A DNA stretch of 64,000 bases, from contig CASDVM010000040.1 of assembly GCA_949284415.1 (NCBI GenBank), positions 16,210-80,209 of the forward strand, written 5' to 3'. The notes beneath the pieces are model-generated. The model saw nothing but the letters and a program-made list of their open reading frames with translations, was not told where the DNA came from and ran no database searches. Below, piece by piece: positions 15,607 through 24,517 of this stretch (the stretch's first letter is position 1; each line of letters starts with the position of its first letter). The stretch is from an uncultured bacterium. GTDB lineage: Bacteria > Cyanobacteriota > Vampirovibrionia > Gastranaerophilales > Gastranaerophilaceae. Made by a program: the position numbers and the translations under genes.

Positions 15607-16785
15607 ATGAAAAGAGTAATAGTAACGGTAATAGATTCTATGGGCACAGGCGCAATGCCAGATTGCAGAGAATTTAACGACACACCGCAGTGTAATACAT
15701 TAAAACATGTATGCGAATTTAATAACGGGCTTAATGTTCCAAATATGGAAAAAATGGGACTAGGTAATATTCAAGATTACAAAGGAATAAAAAAAGTTAA
15801 TAATCCGACTGCCGAATACGGTATAATGGAAGAAAAATCTAAAGGTAAAGATACAACCACGGGCCACTGGGAAATGGCTGGATTAGTTTCCCAAAAACCT
15901 TTTGCAACATTTCCGAACGGCTTTCCCGATGAATTAATAGAAGAATTTATAAAACAAACAAAATGCGGAGGTGTTCTTGCCAACATTCCTGCAAGCGGAA
16001 CGGCTATTATTGCAGAATTAAATGAAGAACACCATAAAACCAAATTTCCGATTGTTTATACGAGCGCGGACAGCGTTTTTCAAATCGCGGTTGATACGGA
16101 TTTAATCCCGCTTGAAACATTATATGAATGGTGCGAAACCGCAAGAAAAATTCTTGATGATGGCGGCTGGAATGTGTCAAGAGTAATTGCAAGACCTTAT
16201 AAAATTATTGACGGCAAACCGACAAGAATATCCAAGGATAGAAGAGACTATTCAATGGTGCCTTCACATACAGTTTTAAATGAAATTAAAGATAAAGGCG
16301 GAAAAGTTATTGCAATAGGCAAGATTGAAGATATTTTTTCAAAATCAGGTATCACTCATGCTATTCATACAGGCTCTAATAAAGAAGGTCTCGAATTAAC
16401 CCTGAAAGCCGTAAAAAATGAACTGAATCTTGAAAAAATTGCGTATCCGTCTAATAACAAAACATTTAATGACAAAACATTTATTTTCACAAATCTTGTT
16501 GATACTGATATGCTTTACGGACACAGAAACGATGCCGCAGGCTACGGCAGAGCCATTGAAGAAATTGACACATACGTTGATGATATTATTGACGCAATGA
16601 ATGAAGATGATTTACTTATTATTACGGCAGATCACGGATGCGACCCGACAGTTGAGGGAACCGACCACACTAGAGAATACGTACCCGTTCTTATTTATAA
16701 TAAAAATATTAAAGGTGAAAATCTCGGAATGATTAAGGGGTTTGATTATATAGCGGACAGAATAAAAAAATGGCTTAACATTTAA
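15607..16785 (+). CDS. deoB: Phosphopentomutase DeoB
   Basis: Interconverts (deoxy)ribose 1-phosphate and 5-phosphate, linking nucleoside phosphorolysis to central metabolism. The 392-residue protein has an alkaline phosphatase-superfamily core. The metal-binding Asp is in VIDSMGTGAMPD and the nucleophile region is KGKDTTTGHWEMAG. Further metal ligands lie in LVDTDMLYGHRNDAAGYG and ITADHGCDPT...DHTREYVPVL. Ribosome binding site AGAGGGGG. The MTA phosphorylase at 46.2 kb belongs to a related salvage theme but is not linked. Confidence 0.96.
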   Translation: MKRVIVTVIDSMGTGAMPDCREFNDTPQCNTLKHVCEFNNGLNVPNMEKMGLGNIQDYKGIKKVNNPTAEYGIMEEKSKGKDTTTGHWEMAGLVSQKPFATFPNGFPDELIEEFIKQTKCGGVLANIPASGTAIIAELNEEHHKTKFPIVYTSADSVFQIAVDTDLIPLETLYEWCETARKILDDGGWNVSRVIARPYKIIDGKPTRISKDRRDYSMVPSHTVLNEIKDKGGKVIAIGKIEDIFSKSGITHAIHTGSNKEGLELTLKAVKNELNLEKIAYPSNNKTFNDKTFIFTNLVDTDMLYGHRNDAAGYGRAIEEIDTYVDDIIDAMNEDDLLIITADHGCDPTVEGTDHTREYVPVLIYNKNIKGENLGMIKGFDYIADRIKKWLNI

Positions 16786-16794
16786 AATGTATAA

Positions 16795-16823
16795 TTGAAT
16801 TTTAAAATGTTTTATATTATAAT
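16795..16823 (+). promoter_or_regulatory. Promoter of the ferredoxin gene
   Basis: TTGAAT (16795-16800) and TATAAT (16818-16823) are spaced exactly 17 nt and predict a start near 16830. This supports the ferredoxin ATG at 16875 and argues against any start codon near 16830. Confidence 0.65.
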
Positions 16824-16874
16824 CAATAAGTGAAGAAATTCACATTGTATTTAAAATATAAGGAGAAAGTAGAA

Positions 16875-17051
16875 ATGACAGTAAAAGTAAATGATTCTTG
16901 TATCGGATGCGGAGCTTGCGAATCAATTTGTGATGCAGTATTTTCAGTAGACGGTATTGCTCAGGTTAACGAATCAGCTGTAGCTGATAACATGGATTGT
17001 GTAAAAGAAGCTGCAGAATCCTGCCCTGTATCAGCTATTGAAGTTGAATAA
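16875..17051 (+). CDS. Single-cluster 4Fe-4S ferredoxin
   Basis: A 58-residue electron carrier. CIGCGACESIC supplies three Cys of a CxxCxxC motif, and the fourth is in ESCPVSAIEVE near the C-terminus. The second cluster of clostridial 2[4Fe-4S] ferredoxins is missing, so this is the monocluster type seen in thermophiles and other anaerobes. AAGGAGA lies about 9 bases before the ATG. It is monocistronic, with its own consensus promoter and terminator, which suggests strong expression and a role as a general low-potential carrier in an anaerobe (inference). Confidence 0.92.
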   Translation: MTVKVNDSCIGCGACESICDAVFSVDGIAQVNESAVADNMDCVKEAAESCPVSAIEVE

Positions 17052-17073
17052 TTTGTTGTATAAAAACATTATA

Positions 17074-17100
17074 AAAAAGACCCTTAAACGGGTCTTTTTT
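17074..17100 (+). terminator. Intrinsic terminator of the ferredoxin gene
   Basis: AAAAAGACCC and GGGTCTTTTT pair over 10 bp with a short loop and are followed by a T-tract. The A-tract on the other side may let it also serve the minus-strand genes ending at 17138. Confidence 0.88.
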
Positions 17101-17137
17101 ATTTTAAAACAGCGCTATTCGGTCTTATTTTAATCGT

Positions 17138-17626
17138 TTATTCTTTATATTCGCAGACAAAAACAATTTTTTGCTTTTTGATATCCTGCACAGCGGCTCT
17201 GTTATCGAGAGAAACAAAATTCCCATCACTATCTACGCTTCCCTCTATAGAACACACAAATTTGTCAGAAACAGTATTGGTTTCAGAAGAATTATAAGAA
17301 TTTTCCCGAATTTCCCTCTGGCCGGCTTCCAATTCGTTTAATCGGGAATCAAAACGATTTTCTAAATTTCTTATTTCGTCCATTAAATTAACCATTTCTG
17401 ACCGATTATAAACTTCATGCCTTCTATCTCTTCCGTGCCTGTCTTCTCTTTCATCATAATCGTCATTTTGACTGCTTTCATAACTGTTTTCGTTATTTTG
17501 GGTATTTTTATTATCATTTTTATAATTATCCATAATCATTGGAGCGCTTATAATCATAAAAACTCCGAGAATAATTACAAGTACAATAGCATAACCCATA
17601 TTTGACATAGCATATTTTTTCTGCAT
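17138..17626 (-). CDS. Membrane-anchored coiled-coil protein of unknown function
   Basis: A 162-residue protein. A short basic start (MQKKYAMSN) precedes one transmembrane helix, GYAIVLVIILGVFMIISAPM. A highly charged Asn/Asp/Glu-rich linker and a coiled coil (MVNLMDEIRNLENRFDSRLN) follow. The small C-terminal domain has two Cys (VCSIEG and FVCEYKE) that could form a disulfide. AAAGGATGG precedes the chosen ATG. It lies 22 bp after the PEP carboxykinase-like gene on the same strand, so the two form an operon. No family recognised. Confidence 0.65.
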   Translation of the reverse strand: MQKKYAMSNMGYAIVLVIILGVFMIISAPMIMDNYKNDNKNTQNNENSYESSQNDDYDEREDRHGRDRRHEVYNRSEMVNLMDEIRNLENRFDSRLNELEAGQREIRENSYNSSETNTVSDKFVCSIEGSVDSDGNFVSLDNRAAVQDIKKQKIVFVCEYKE

Positions 17627-17648
17627 AAACCATCCTTTTTTATTTCTG

Positions 17649-19298
17649 TTAAGCCGGAATTTCCGCAATAACCGCATTCAAAGCATCTAATGCGTCAGAA
17701 GGCAGTTTATCAATACCCGCTTTTTCGTTTTCTCTTGATTTGATAAAATTTACTCTGTCATTCATTCTTGCTGTAAATTGTTGTGCATACTCTCTATTAC
17801 AAAAAGATGTATCAAAACCTTCAACATCAATAATTTGAATATCAGAAAAATTTTCCCATTTATGAAATTTTGCCTTGCCTTCGACAATAGCTTCTATAAT
17901 CGAAAGAGTAATTTCTTTTTTTATTTTTTGTCCCATAAACTCGCCGGTATTAAGAATATAGCATTCAACACCGTCTTCTATCAATTTTTTAAAGCGATGA
18001 TAATCAACAGCCAGAGGATAAACTCTGAAAGGGTTTGCATAAGGTTCAACAACTAAAGCATCAGGATCAACTCCTTTTGCAAGTCTTTCGGCAGATGTTC
18101 TTTTAGTTGCAAGAGTAGCCCCCATTGCTGCTCCTAAAGAAGCACCCGAAAGTTTTAATACCGGCGGAATAGTAGGGTCTTTCATAAGCCAGAATATTGC
18201 GTTGATAGGTTCGTCAATTCTGTCAACTCTGTTCGGTGCCCACAATTTTGACTTAACCGCACGGCCGTTTCCATTTCGAATATCTTCTGTTACAGCAACA
18301 ACCTTCCCGTCTGCAAGTTGAACAGCGCCTGCATTCTGATGTGTTAAGATGAATTTATTATCTTCGCTCCCGATCGGGTAATCGGCAGTTTTATCAAAAT
18401 AGGCAGGTTCAAGAGCTATAGAATATTTCTTATCAACATTTATGATAAAGGCATCATCATGCAGCACGGTAATATCATATTTATTGTCGTGTTTTGCATG
18501 TGTAATTGTTGATTTACCGGAACCTGAAAGCCCGAATACAGCTGTTCCGAATGATTTTCCATTTTCGAGGTTATAGCGCTTCATTCCTCCATGACATGAT
18601 GCATAACCGTTACGTGAAGCACAGCCCCATGCAAGAGTTAATGTACCTTTTTTATGCTCTCCGAAATAACGCATCCCGAGAATTGCCGCACAATTATGCT
18701 CAGGGTCAAAGAAAGTCAATCCGTAAGGGAAATCAGGATGCGACCAGTCAGGATCTGAAAATACAAATATATCACCTTCGTCAATTTTTCTTGAATTTTC
18801 ATACATATCCGCATAAATTTCATTTATATATTGAAAATTCAGCATCCAGCTGTACATAATATTTTCAAATCCTTCCGGAATAAGCAGATGAGCTTTTACC
18901 ATAAAATCTTTATCAAGTCCTATAACAGCTTCCGCTTTATACATCAATCTATCTCTGGTTCCGTAAACAGCTTCGCGAATAATCGGAAGCAAAACAGGAA
19001 GATCACATCCCGATTCGCCCGCAATTTTTCGTGCAGCCGCACATCGTCCGACAACTGCACCATCGTTAAATAACAACTGATTTGTTCCTTTTGGAAGCCC
19101 TGACTTTTCTGGTTCATAAACAGGCATACCCGTTAATTCAATAGTCCCCGGGCTACATTTAGCTAATTTATAAGCTTCCGATACGGATTTAACTTCTTCG
19201 ACATTATTTGCAAAAAACGGCGCCATTATTGTAGCACGCGCAGAAGACATCAGCCTTTTTAACTGTTCTGAGTCTGAAAAAAATTCTATAGTAGCCAT
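17649..19298 (-). CDS. Divergent ATP-type phosphoenolpyruvate carboxykinase
   Basis: PEPCK converts oxaloacetate and a nucleotide to PEP and CO2. In this 549-residue protein FGLSGSGKSTIT near residues 255-266 is the kinase-1a P-loop and LHDDAFIIN is kinase-2-like. An active-site Cys region (WGCASRNGYASCHGG) and NTGEFMGQ are recognisable. Canonical ATP-PEPCK has EGGCYAK after kinase-2 and NTGWTGG later; here these read ALEPAYFDKTADYP and NTGEFMG. It therefore belongs to a divergent branch, and the metabolite could differ. The ATG at 19298 is preceded by GGAGGG. It forms an operon with the coiled-coil membrane protein downstream. Confidence 0.78.
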   Translation of the reverse strand: MATIEFFSDSEQLKRLMSSARATIMAPFFANNVEEVKSVSEAYKLAKCSPGTIELTGMPVYEPEKSGLPKGTNQLLFNDGAVVGRCAAARKIAGESGCDLPVLLPIIREAVYGTRDRLMYKAEAVIGLDKDFMVKAHLLIPEGFENIMYSWMLNFQYINEIYADMYENSRKIDEGDIFVFSDPDWSHPDFPYGLTFFDPEHNCAAILGMRYFGEHKKGTLTLAWGCASRNGYASCHGGMKRYNLENGKSFGTAVFGLSGSGKSTITHAKHDNKYDITVLHDDAFIINVDKKYSIALEPAYFDKTADYPIGSEDNKFILTHQNAGAVQLADGKVVAVTEDIRNGNGRAVKSKLWAPNRVDRIDEPINAIFWLMKDPTIPPVLKLSGASLGAAMGATLATKRTSAERLAKGVDPDALVVEPYANPFRVYPLAVDYHRFKKLIEDGVECYILNTGEFMGQKIKKEITLSIIEAIVEGKAKFHKWENFSDIQIIDVEGFDTSFCNREYAQQFTARMNDRVNFIKSRENEKAGIDKLPSDALDALNAVIAEIPA

Positions 19299-19408
19299 AT
19301 ACACAACCCTCCGACTTTCAAAAAAAATAATACCATAAAACGGCTTCCGGAGCAATCACATTTCTCTGATTTTTATGAGTATTTTAAGTTTATAATAAAT
19401 TCGGGTAG

Positions 19409-19436
19409 TTACAAAAAATTAAAATTGTGATAGAAT
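19409..19436 (+). promoter_or_regulatory. Likely promoter of the exported OB-fold-like gene
   Basis: TTACAA and TAGAAT are spaced 16 nt, about 40 bp before the start codon at 19474. The ribosome binding site AAAAGGGGAT follows. Confidence 0.4.
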
Positions 19437-19473
19437 ATTGTTGTAAGAAATTTAGAAAAGGGGATTTTAGTTA

Positions 19474-19971
19474 ATGTATATAAAAAAATTTAAGACTTTA
19501 ATATTAATACTTGCCGTAATTGCAGGAATAAATGTATTTGCGGCAACATCAGGATACACGGTTGTTAATGCAAACGGAGTACAGACTCAAAGCAGTTCAA
19601 AGGCTTATGCTTTGGTAAACCCTCTGGATATTGTTGCAAGACCGAATTTTTACCTTAACAAAAATGTTAAGATTAAAGCTAAATTTGATAAATTTTCAAC
19701 TCTCGGACTTGATTACAAACCTGCTATGAGAAGCTCTCAAGACTACATATCATTCTTAATCCAACGCCCTGATGTTACAGACCATAACATTCCGCTTTCG
19801 GAATTAAAAATATTTTTAAACAGAACTGAAGCCGAAAAATATATCGACCTTAATTCAGGCGATATTGTAGAATTCAGCGGAAAAGTTTTCTCAAACGCAC
19901 TTGGAGATGCATGGATGGATGTTGATAAATTTGCGGTTATCAGCAGCACAAAACCGAAAGATGAAAAATAA
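19474..19971 (+). CDS. Exported protein with possible OB-fold
   Basis: A 165-residue protein with signal peptide MYIKKFKTLILILAVIAGIN and probable cleavage after VFAA. The mature part starts with a Ser/Gln-rich stretch. A beta-rich domain follows (DIVARPNFYLNKNVKIKAKF, then DLNSGDIVEFSGKVFSNALG and AWMDVDKFAVI) whose strand pattern resembles an OB-fold, as in small periplasmic nucleic-acid or peptide-binding proteins. The family is not recognised and the OB-fold call is only pattern-based. The GH57 gene follows after 32 bp, possibly in the same transcript. Confidence 0.6.
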   Translation: MYIKKFKTLILILAVIAGINVFAATSGYTVVNANGVQTQSSSKAYALVNPLDIVARPNFYLNKNVKIKAKFDKFSTLGLDYKPAMRSSQDYISFLIQRPDVTDHNIPLSELKIFLNRTEAEKYIDLNSGDIVEFSGKVFSNALGDAWMDVDKFAVISSTKPKDEK

Positions 19972-20003
19972 AACATTTTTACAAATTATTACGGAGTTAA
20001 GAG

Positions 20004-22505
20004 ATGAGCGATAAAAAAAACGAAATATTTCTGACAGTACACGGGCACTTTTACCAGCCTCCCAGAGAAAATCCGTGGCTTGAAGCTATAGAACTTCAAG
20101 ACAGCGCACTTCCTTTTCATGACTGGAATGAGCGTATAAACAAAGAATGCTATAACCCAAACTCCGTATCAAAAATTGTTGACAGCAGAAACAGAATTCT
20201 TGATGTTGTAAACAACTATGAACACATGAGTTTCAACTTTGGCCCGACACTTTTATCATGGATGGAACATTTTTCGCCCCTGACTTATGAAAGAATTATA
20301 AAAGCCGATATTGAAAGTATTGCTGAGCATAACGGACACGGAAATGCCATAGCCCAAGTTTATAACCATATTATTATGCCTCTTGCAAACGAAAAAGATA
20401 AAGAAACTCAAATTAAATGGGGTATAAGAGATTTTGAATACCGCTTCGGCAGAAAACCTGAGGGCATGTGGCTTGCAGAAACCGCTGTAGATGACGATAC
20501 TCTAAGACTTCTGGAAGCTAACGGAATTAAATTCACTATACTTTCACCTTATCAGGCCGAAAAATTCAAAAAGAAAGGCGACAAAGAATGGACGGATGTA
20601 AGCTGGGGAAATATTGATCCTGCCCGTTCGTATAAATACAATATTAAATCAGCGCCCGGAAAGTCTATCGATTTATTCTTTTATGACGGTGCAATCTCCC
20701 GTTCTGTTGCATTTGATGAACTTCTTAAAGACGGAAATAAATTTATTAAACGTCTTAAAGAAGGAGTATCAGAATGCCGTGATTATCCGCAGCTCGTACA
20801 TATAGCAACTGACGGAGAAAGCTACGGACATCATACAAAATTCGGCGATATGGCGCTTGCATACGTGCTTAAAATCAGGGCTAAAGATGAAGGCTTCACT
20901 ATTACAAATTATGGTGAATATCTTGAAAAATACAGAAGCGACTGTGAAGTTGAAATAAAACAAGCTTCAAGCTGGAGCTGCTTCCACGGGGTCGGCCGCT
21001 GGAAAGAAGACTGCGGATGTTCTACAGGAGGACACCCCGGATGGAATCAGAAATGGAGAAAGCCTTTACGAGATGCACTTGATTATTTAAGAGATGAACT
21101 TGTTGTTCTGTTTGAAACCGAAGGACAAAAATATTTTGACGATGTTTGGAATGTCAGAAATAATTACATCAACGTAATATTAGACAGAAACGAAATGAAT
21201 GTAAAAAAATTCCAGCAGGAAAACTTTAAACCTGATTTATCTGATGATGAAAAAGTACATGCCATGGAATTACTGGAAATTCAACGTCAGGCTATGCTCA
21301 TGTATACAAGCTGCGGCTGGTTCTTCTCGGAAATCTCAGGTATCGAAACAGTTCAAATTATGAAATACGCTGCCAGAGCTATGCAGCTGGCATCAAAATT
21401 TACGAATAAAAATCTGGAAGAAAAATTTCTGAATATACTTGCAGAAGCGAAAAGCAACATTCCCGAACACGGAACAGGAAAAGAGATTTTTGAACGTTTT
21501 GTAAAACCTTCAATTGTTACAACAAAACAAATCGCAAGTTTATGGGCTTTATCTTCTCTTTATGAAGATTTTGAGGATGAAGAAGGCGTTTACTGCTATA
21601 CTGTCAGAAGACATGCTTATAAAAAAGTGCAGAAAGGCTTATCAACATTTGTAGTCGGACATATAGAGGTACAGTCAAAAATAACGCTTCAAAAATCGAA
21701 TGTTATGTTTGCTCTGATGCAGTATGCAGGCGGGGATTTCCACTGTTCTATCAAAAAATACTCCGATGATACCGAGTTTAACAGAATTAAAACTGAACTT
21801 ATAAAAACATTCCTCATGAATCCGCTGACTGAAATCATCCGCGCTCTTGATGAATATTTTGGCAAAGAATACTTTACACTTAAAGATATATTTATTGAAG
21901 AAAGAAGAAAAATTCTTCAAATACTTCTTAAAGGTAAACTTGAAAAATTCTCCCAGACTTATCAGGAAATGTACGATGAAGGTAAAGGCTCAATTTATCA
22001 CCTGCAGGGACTGGGCCTTAAAATTCCTGACGAATTCAAAATTTCGGCAGCTTATGCATTGAGCCACAAATTCAATGATATAGTTATACATTCAGGCGGA
22101 TTTGTGGATGATGATATTATTCAACAGGCTGTTGATATAAATTACGAGGCGAAAAAAATTGATATTCAGCTGGACAAATCACCATCTAATAAAATTTTTG
22201 GCAAAAAAATTCTCCAAAATATTAACAGACTTGTCCACAGTTTTGAAATTCAACAGGCAGATGTTGTTCTGGAAATTTTTGATAATGTCAGAAAACTTGA
22301 ACTTCAAATTGATATCGCGGAAGCTCAAAATACTTATTTCTCAAAAATTTATCATCGAATCGGCGATATTATTGACTCAGGAGAGTTGAGCAATAAAAAA
22401 TCTCCGACAAAACGTTTTGTTGAAATGCTTCTTGATATCGGCGAAAATCTGAATATTAATACTGAATTTTACAGAAAAAAACTGGATAAAATTTTATTGC
22501 AATAA
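20004..22505 (+). CDS. Glycoside hydrolase family 57 protein with DUF3536-type C-terminal region
   Basis: An 833-residue protein. The GH57 catalytic barrel occupies about residues 1-330: HGHFYQPPRENPWLEAIE at the start, FNFGPTLLSWME, the putative nucleophile segment GMWLAETAVDDDTLRLLEAN, and IATDGESYGHHTKFGD with the likely acid Asp. An insert CGCSTGGHPGWNQKWRKPLR and the long helical C-terminal half match the DUF3536 arrangement. There is no signal peptide, so it probably acts on cytoplasmic alpha-glucan as amylase, branching or 4-alpha-glucanotransferase-like activity; the exact reaction cannot be read from sequence. A good GGAG-type ribosome binding site is present. Confidence 0.88.
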   Translation: MSDKKNEIFLTVHGHFYQPPRENPWLEAIELQDSALPFHDWNERINKECYNPNSVSKIVDSRNRILDVVNNYEHMSFNFGPTLLSWMEHFSPLTYERIIKADIESIAEHNGHGNAIAQVYNHIIMPLANEKDKETQIKWGIRDFEYRFGRKPEGMWLAETAVDDDTLRLLEANGIKFTILSPYQAEKFKKKGDKEWTDVSWGNIDPARSYKYNIKSAPGKSIDLFFYDGAISRSVAFDELLKDGNKFIKRLKEGVSECRDYPQLVHIATDGESYGHHTKFGDMALAYVLKIRAKDEGFTITNYGEYLEKYRSDCEVEIKQASSWSCFHGVGRWKEDCGCSTGGHPGWNQKWRKPLRDALDYLRDELVVLFETEGQKYFDDVWNVRNNYINVILDRNEMNVKKFQQENFKPDLSDDEKVHAMELLEIQRQAMLMYTSCGWFFSEISGIETVQIMKYAARAMQLASKFTNKNLEEKFLNILAEAKSNIPEHGTGKEIFERFVKPSIVTTKQIASLWALSSLYEDFEDEEGVYCYTVRRHAYKKVQKGLSTFVVGHIEVQSKITLQKSNVMFALMQYAGGDFHCSIKKYSDDTEFNRIKTELIKTFLMNPLTEIIRALDEYFGKEYFTLKDIFIEERRKILQILLKGKLEKFSQTYQEMYDEGKGSIYHLQGLGLKIPDEFKISAAYALSHKFNDIVIHSGGFVDDDIIQQAVDINYEAKKIDIQLDKSPSNKIFGKKILQNINRLVHSFEIQQADVVLEIFDNVRKLELQIDIAEAQNTYFSKIYHRIGDIIDSGELSNKKSPTKRFVEMLLDIGENLNINTEFYRKKLDKILLQ

Positions 22506-22512
22506 TACCATT

Positions 22513-23094
22513 TTACCAGTTTTCAGAACCGTATTTTTTGTAAGCTTCAATATTTTTCGTAATTTTATGCTCTACAGATGATATTCTTTTCAATGTCTCT
22601 TCATCTTTCGTACGCATACGAAGAAGCTTCAGTTCCAAAAGTTCTTCTTTTGAACGCCTGATTTTCTGCTTTATTTCTTCTCTCTGCCAGAAAAGCCATC
22701 CTTCAAAACCGCAGCCAGGCGGGACAATTGACCATGGAGAAGACGGACAGTGTCTGCATAAATCAAGACGGTTTTCGTATCTTGAACATAAATTATTATC
22801 CTGCAAGTATTTACAGCCGTAAAAAGTTATTTCATCTTCTCTGTAATTACCGTCATCAATAAGTCTGTTTATTATATTATCAACAACCTCTGCATCAACT
22901 TTTCTTGCTGCCTCTATTGATTCATAAGGAAGAAAGAGGGACAAAAAATCTTTTGCCCCTTTATCGCCTTTTGCTGACATTTCCAACAGTTTTTTATAAG
23001 AAATTGAAGTTGTTACAACACGGCAACACTTCCCGCACATATTACACAGGTGCTGCGGACGCTTTGCCAAATAATTTTCTTCATAATTCCCCAT
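22513..23094 (-). CDS. YkgJ-like Cys-cluster (putative Fe-S/zinc) protein, paralogue 1
   Basis: A 193-residue protein. CNMCGKCCRVVTTSISYKKL is the CxxCxxCC motif of YkgJ-type proteins, followed by more Cys in YGCKYLQDNNLCSRYENRLD and LCRHCPSSPW. These form a conserved metal-binding cluster whose biochemical role is poorly defined. The Arg/Lys/Glu-rich C-terminal helix is probably a coiled coil. The ATG at 23094 was chosen because the family begins close to the Cys motif; upstream open sequence encodes an implausible hydrophobic string. It is clearly paralogous in layout to the gene at 28356-29066. Confidence 0.8.
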   Translation of the reverse strand: MGNYEENYLAKRPQHLCNMCGKCCRVVTTSISYKKLLEMSAKGDKGAKDFLSLFLPYESIEAARKVDAEVVDNIINRLIDDGNYREDEITFYGCKYLQDNNLCSRYENRLDLCRHCPSSPWSIVPPGCGFEGWLFWQREEIKQKIRRSKEELLELKLLRMRTKDEETLKRISSVEHKITKNIEAYKKYGSENW

Positions 23095-23214
23095 ATCTAA
23101 ATTATAACTATCATGCAAAAAATAAAAAAATAATGTAACATTTCTTAAAAAAAAGGCAATAAAATCTAAAAAGAATACTTTATAAATATAAGTAAGTAGT
23201 AAAGGGTAGTTTTC

Positions 23215-24033
23215 ATGCAAAGTTCCGTAGGACAGCAAAATATACAGCAGGCTCAGGTAAAACCGCAGGTACAAAATGTATCACAGCAAAACATTTCTCC
23301 TCAGCCTCAGCAGGTTCAACAATACCAGACGGTACCGCTGCAGCAGCAAGGTCAAAATGTTCAGGTGCCGAACTATTCAGGCGTAAATATTCAAATATTT
23401 AATCCGTCAGTACAAACTCCCGGCGCTACTGCTCCGGTTTATAACGTTAATGCCCCTAATTACGGAACGACACCTGCCTCAGGCTGTTATCCGTCAGGTT
23501 ATTATACCAATAACTGGGGAAACGGTACAAATAATTTATCTTCACAAAATACAAGTTCAACAAACACAACAGAAAACAAAACATCGGATAAAAAGACTGA
23601 AAAAAGAGAAATTGTTCAATTAACAGATGATTATATAAGAAATCTCGAAAACTATTTAAACAGTCAGGACAAAGAAGTCCGTCTGATGGGAGCAAAAGAA
23701 GTTATTGCAAGACTTGAAGAAGATCATTCCAGAAAAGATGACAAAGCTTTAAATGCCTTGATTAACAAAATGCTTCAGGACCCGTCAACACCTGTCAGAA
23801 TTTTAGCACTGGGTGCTCTTGATTCAAGAGTTGTATCAGGAGATGATTATACTGTCGGACTTTTAAAACAAATGCAAAATTCAACATCAGGATACGGTCA
23901 GGATGCAATGCAGGCAACAAATATTCTTCTGAAAATGTCAGGCAAAAAAGTCGAAAAAGAATTTGAAGTAAAAGATAATAAAAAGACGCAGACAACAACA
24001 ACTTCTTCAACAAAAAGTACAGAAACAAAATAG
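23215..24033 (+). CDS. Gln/Asn-rich protein with HEAT-like repeat domain
   Basis: A 272-residue protein. Residues 1-120 are low complexity, rich in Gln, Pro, Asn, Thr and Tyr (QQVQQYQTVPLQQQGQNVQV) and likely disordered. Residues ~135-235 are helical with two HEAT-like units: DKEVRLMGAKEVIARLEED and PSTPVRILALGALDSR. The C-terminal tail is Lys/Thr/Ser-rich. There is no signal peptide. It probably mediates protein interactions; I know no function. AAAGGG precedes the ATG, and the next gene starts 7 bp downstream, so the pair is an operon. Confidence 0.65.
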   Translation: MQSSVGQQNIQQAQVKPQVQNVSQQNISPQPQQVQQYQTVPLQQQGQNVQVPNYSGVNIQIFNPSVQTPGATAPVYNVNAPNYGTTPASGCYPSGYYTNNWGNGTNNLSSQNTSSTNTTENKTSDKKTEKREIVQLTDDYIRNLENYLNSQDKEVRLMGAKEVIARLEEDHSRKDDKALNALINKMLQDPSTPVRILALGALDSRVVSGDDYTVGLLKQMQNSTSGYGQDAMQATNILLKMSGKKVEKEFEVKDNKKTQTTTTSSTKSTETK

Positions 24034-24040
24034 GTGAAAA

Positions 24041-24517
24041 ATGAGCATCAGCACAGCTTTAAAATCAGTAAAAAATAATATTCCGAAATATATATACAAA
24101 GGCGCCGGTGCTGCCGCCCTCGGTATCATAGGCTATGATGCACATGTTCTGGGCAAGCTTCAATCAGATGTATATTCAAAGACCGGTGATGCTGATGCAT
24201 GTATGGAAGCTTTCAGCAACTCTCAATATTTAACAAGCCCGAGTATAACAGCTTCCAAACTCAAAAAAGGCGTTTTTAACTGGGAAGTTGACAGCAATAT
24301 CAGACACTTTTTTAACTCTGCAATCGGGTATTTTAAAGGCTTCGGGACAATGCTTGTTGACAGTGTAATACCGTTAGGTCTGGGGCTTGGTGCCCTTCTG
24401 GGTAAAGGCAAATGGGCAAAAGGTTCAGCTATAGGCCTCGGTATTTTCGGCGTTGTAAAATTATTTAAAGACGTATTAGGCTTCGGACATTATAACGATT
24501 TGAATAAAAAATATTAA
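24041..24517 (+). CDS. Small membrane protein of unknown function
   Basis: A 158-residue protein with a Gly/Ala-rich hydrophobic segment near residues 20-35 (GAGAAALGIIGYDAHVLG) and a stronger hydrophobic C-terminal region (GLGLGALLGKGKWAKGSAIG). The latter could be one or two membrane helices or a glycine-zipper. The stop codon overlaps the trmD stop by 4 bases, convergent. Co-transcribed with the Gln-rich HEAT-like protein. No family recognised. Confidence 0.55.
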   Translation: MSISTALKSVKNNIPKYIYKGAGAAALGIIGYDAHVLGKLQSDVYSKTGDADACMEAFSNSQYLTSPSITASKLKKGVFNWEVDSNIRHFFNSAIGYFKGFGTMLVDSVIPLGLGLGALLGKGKWAKGSAIGLGIFGVVKLFKDVLGFGHYNDLNKKY

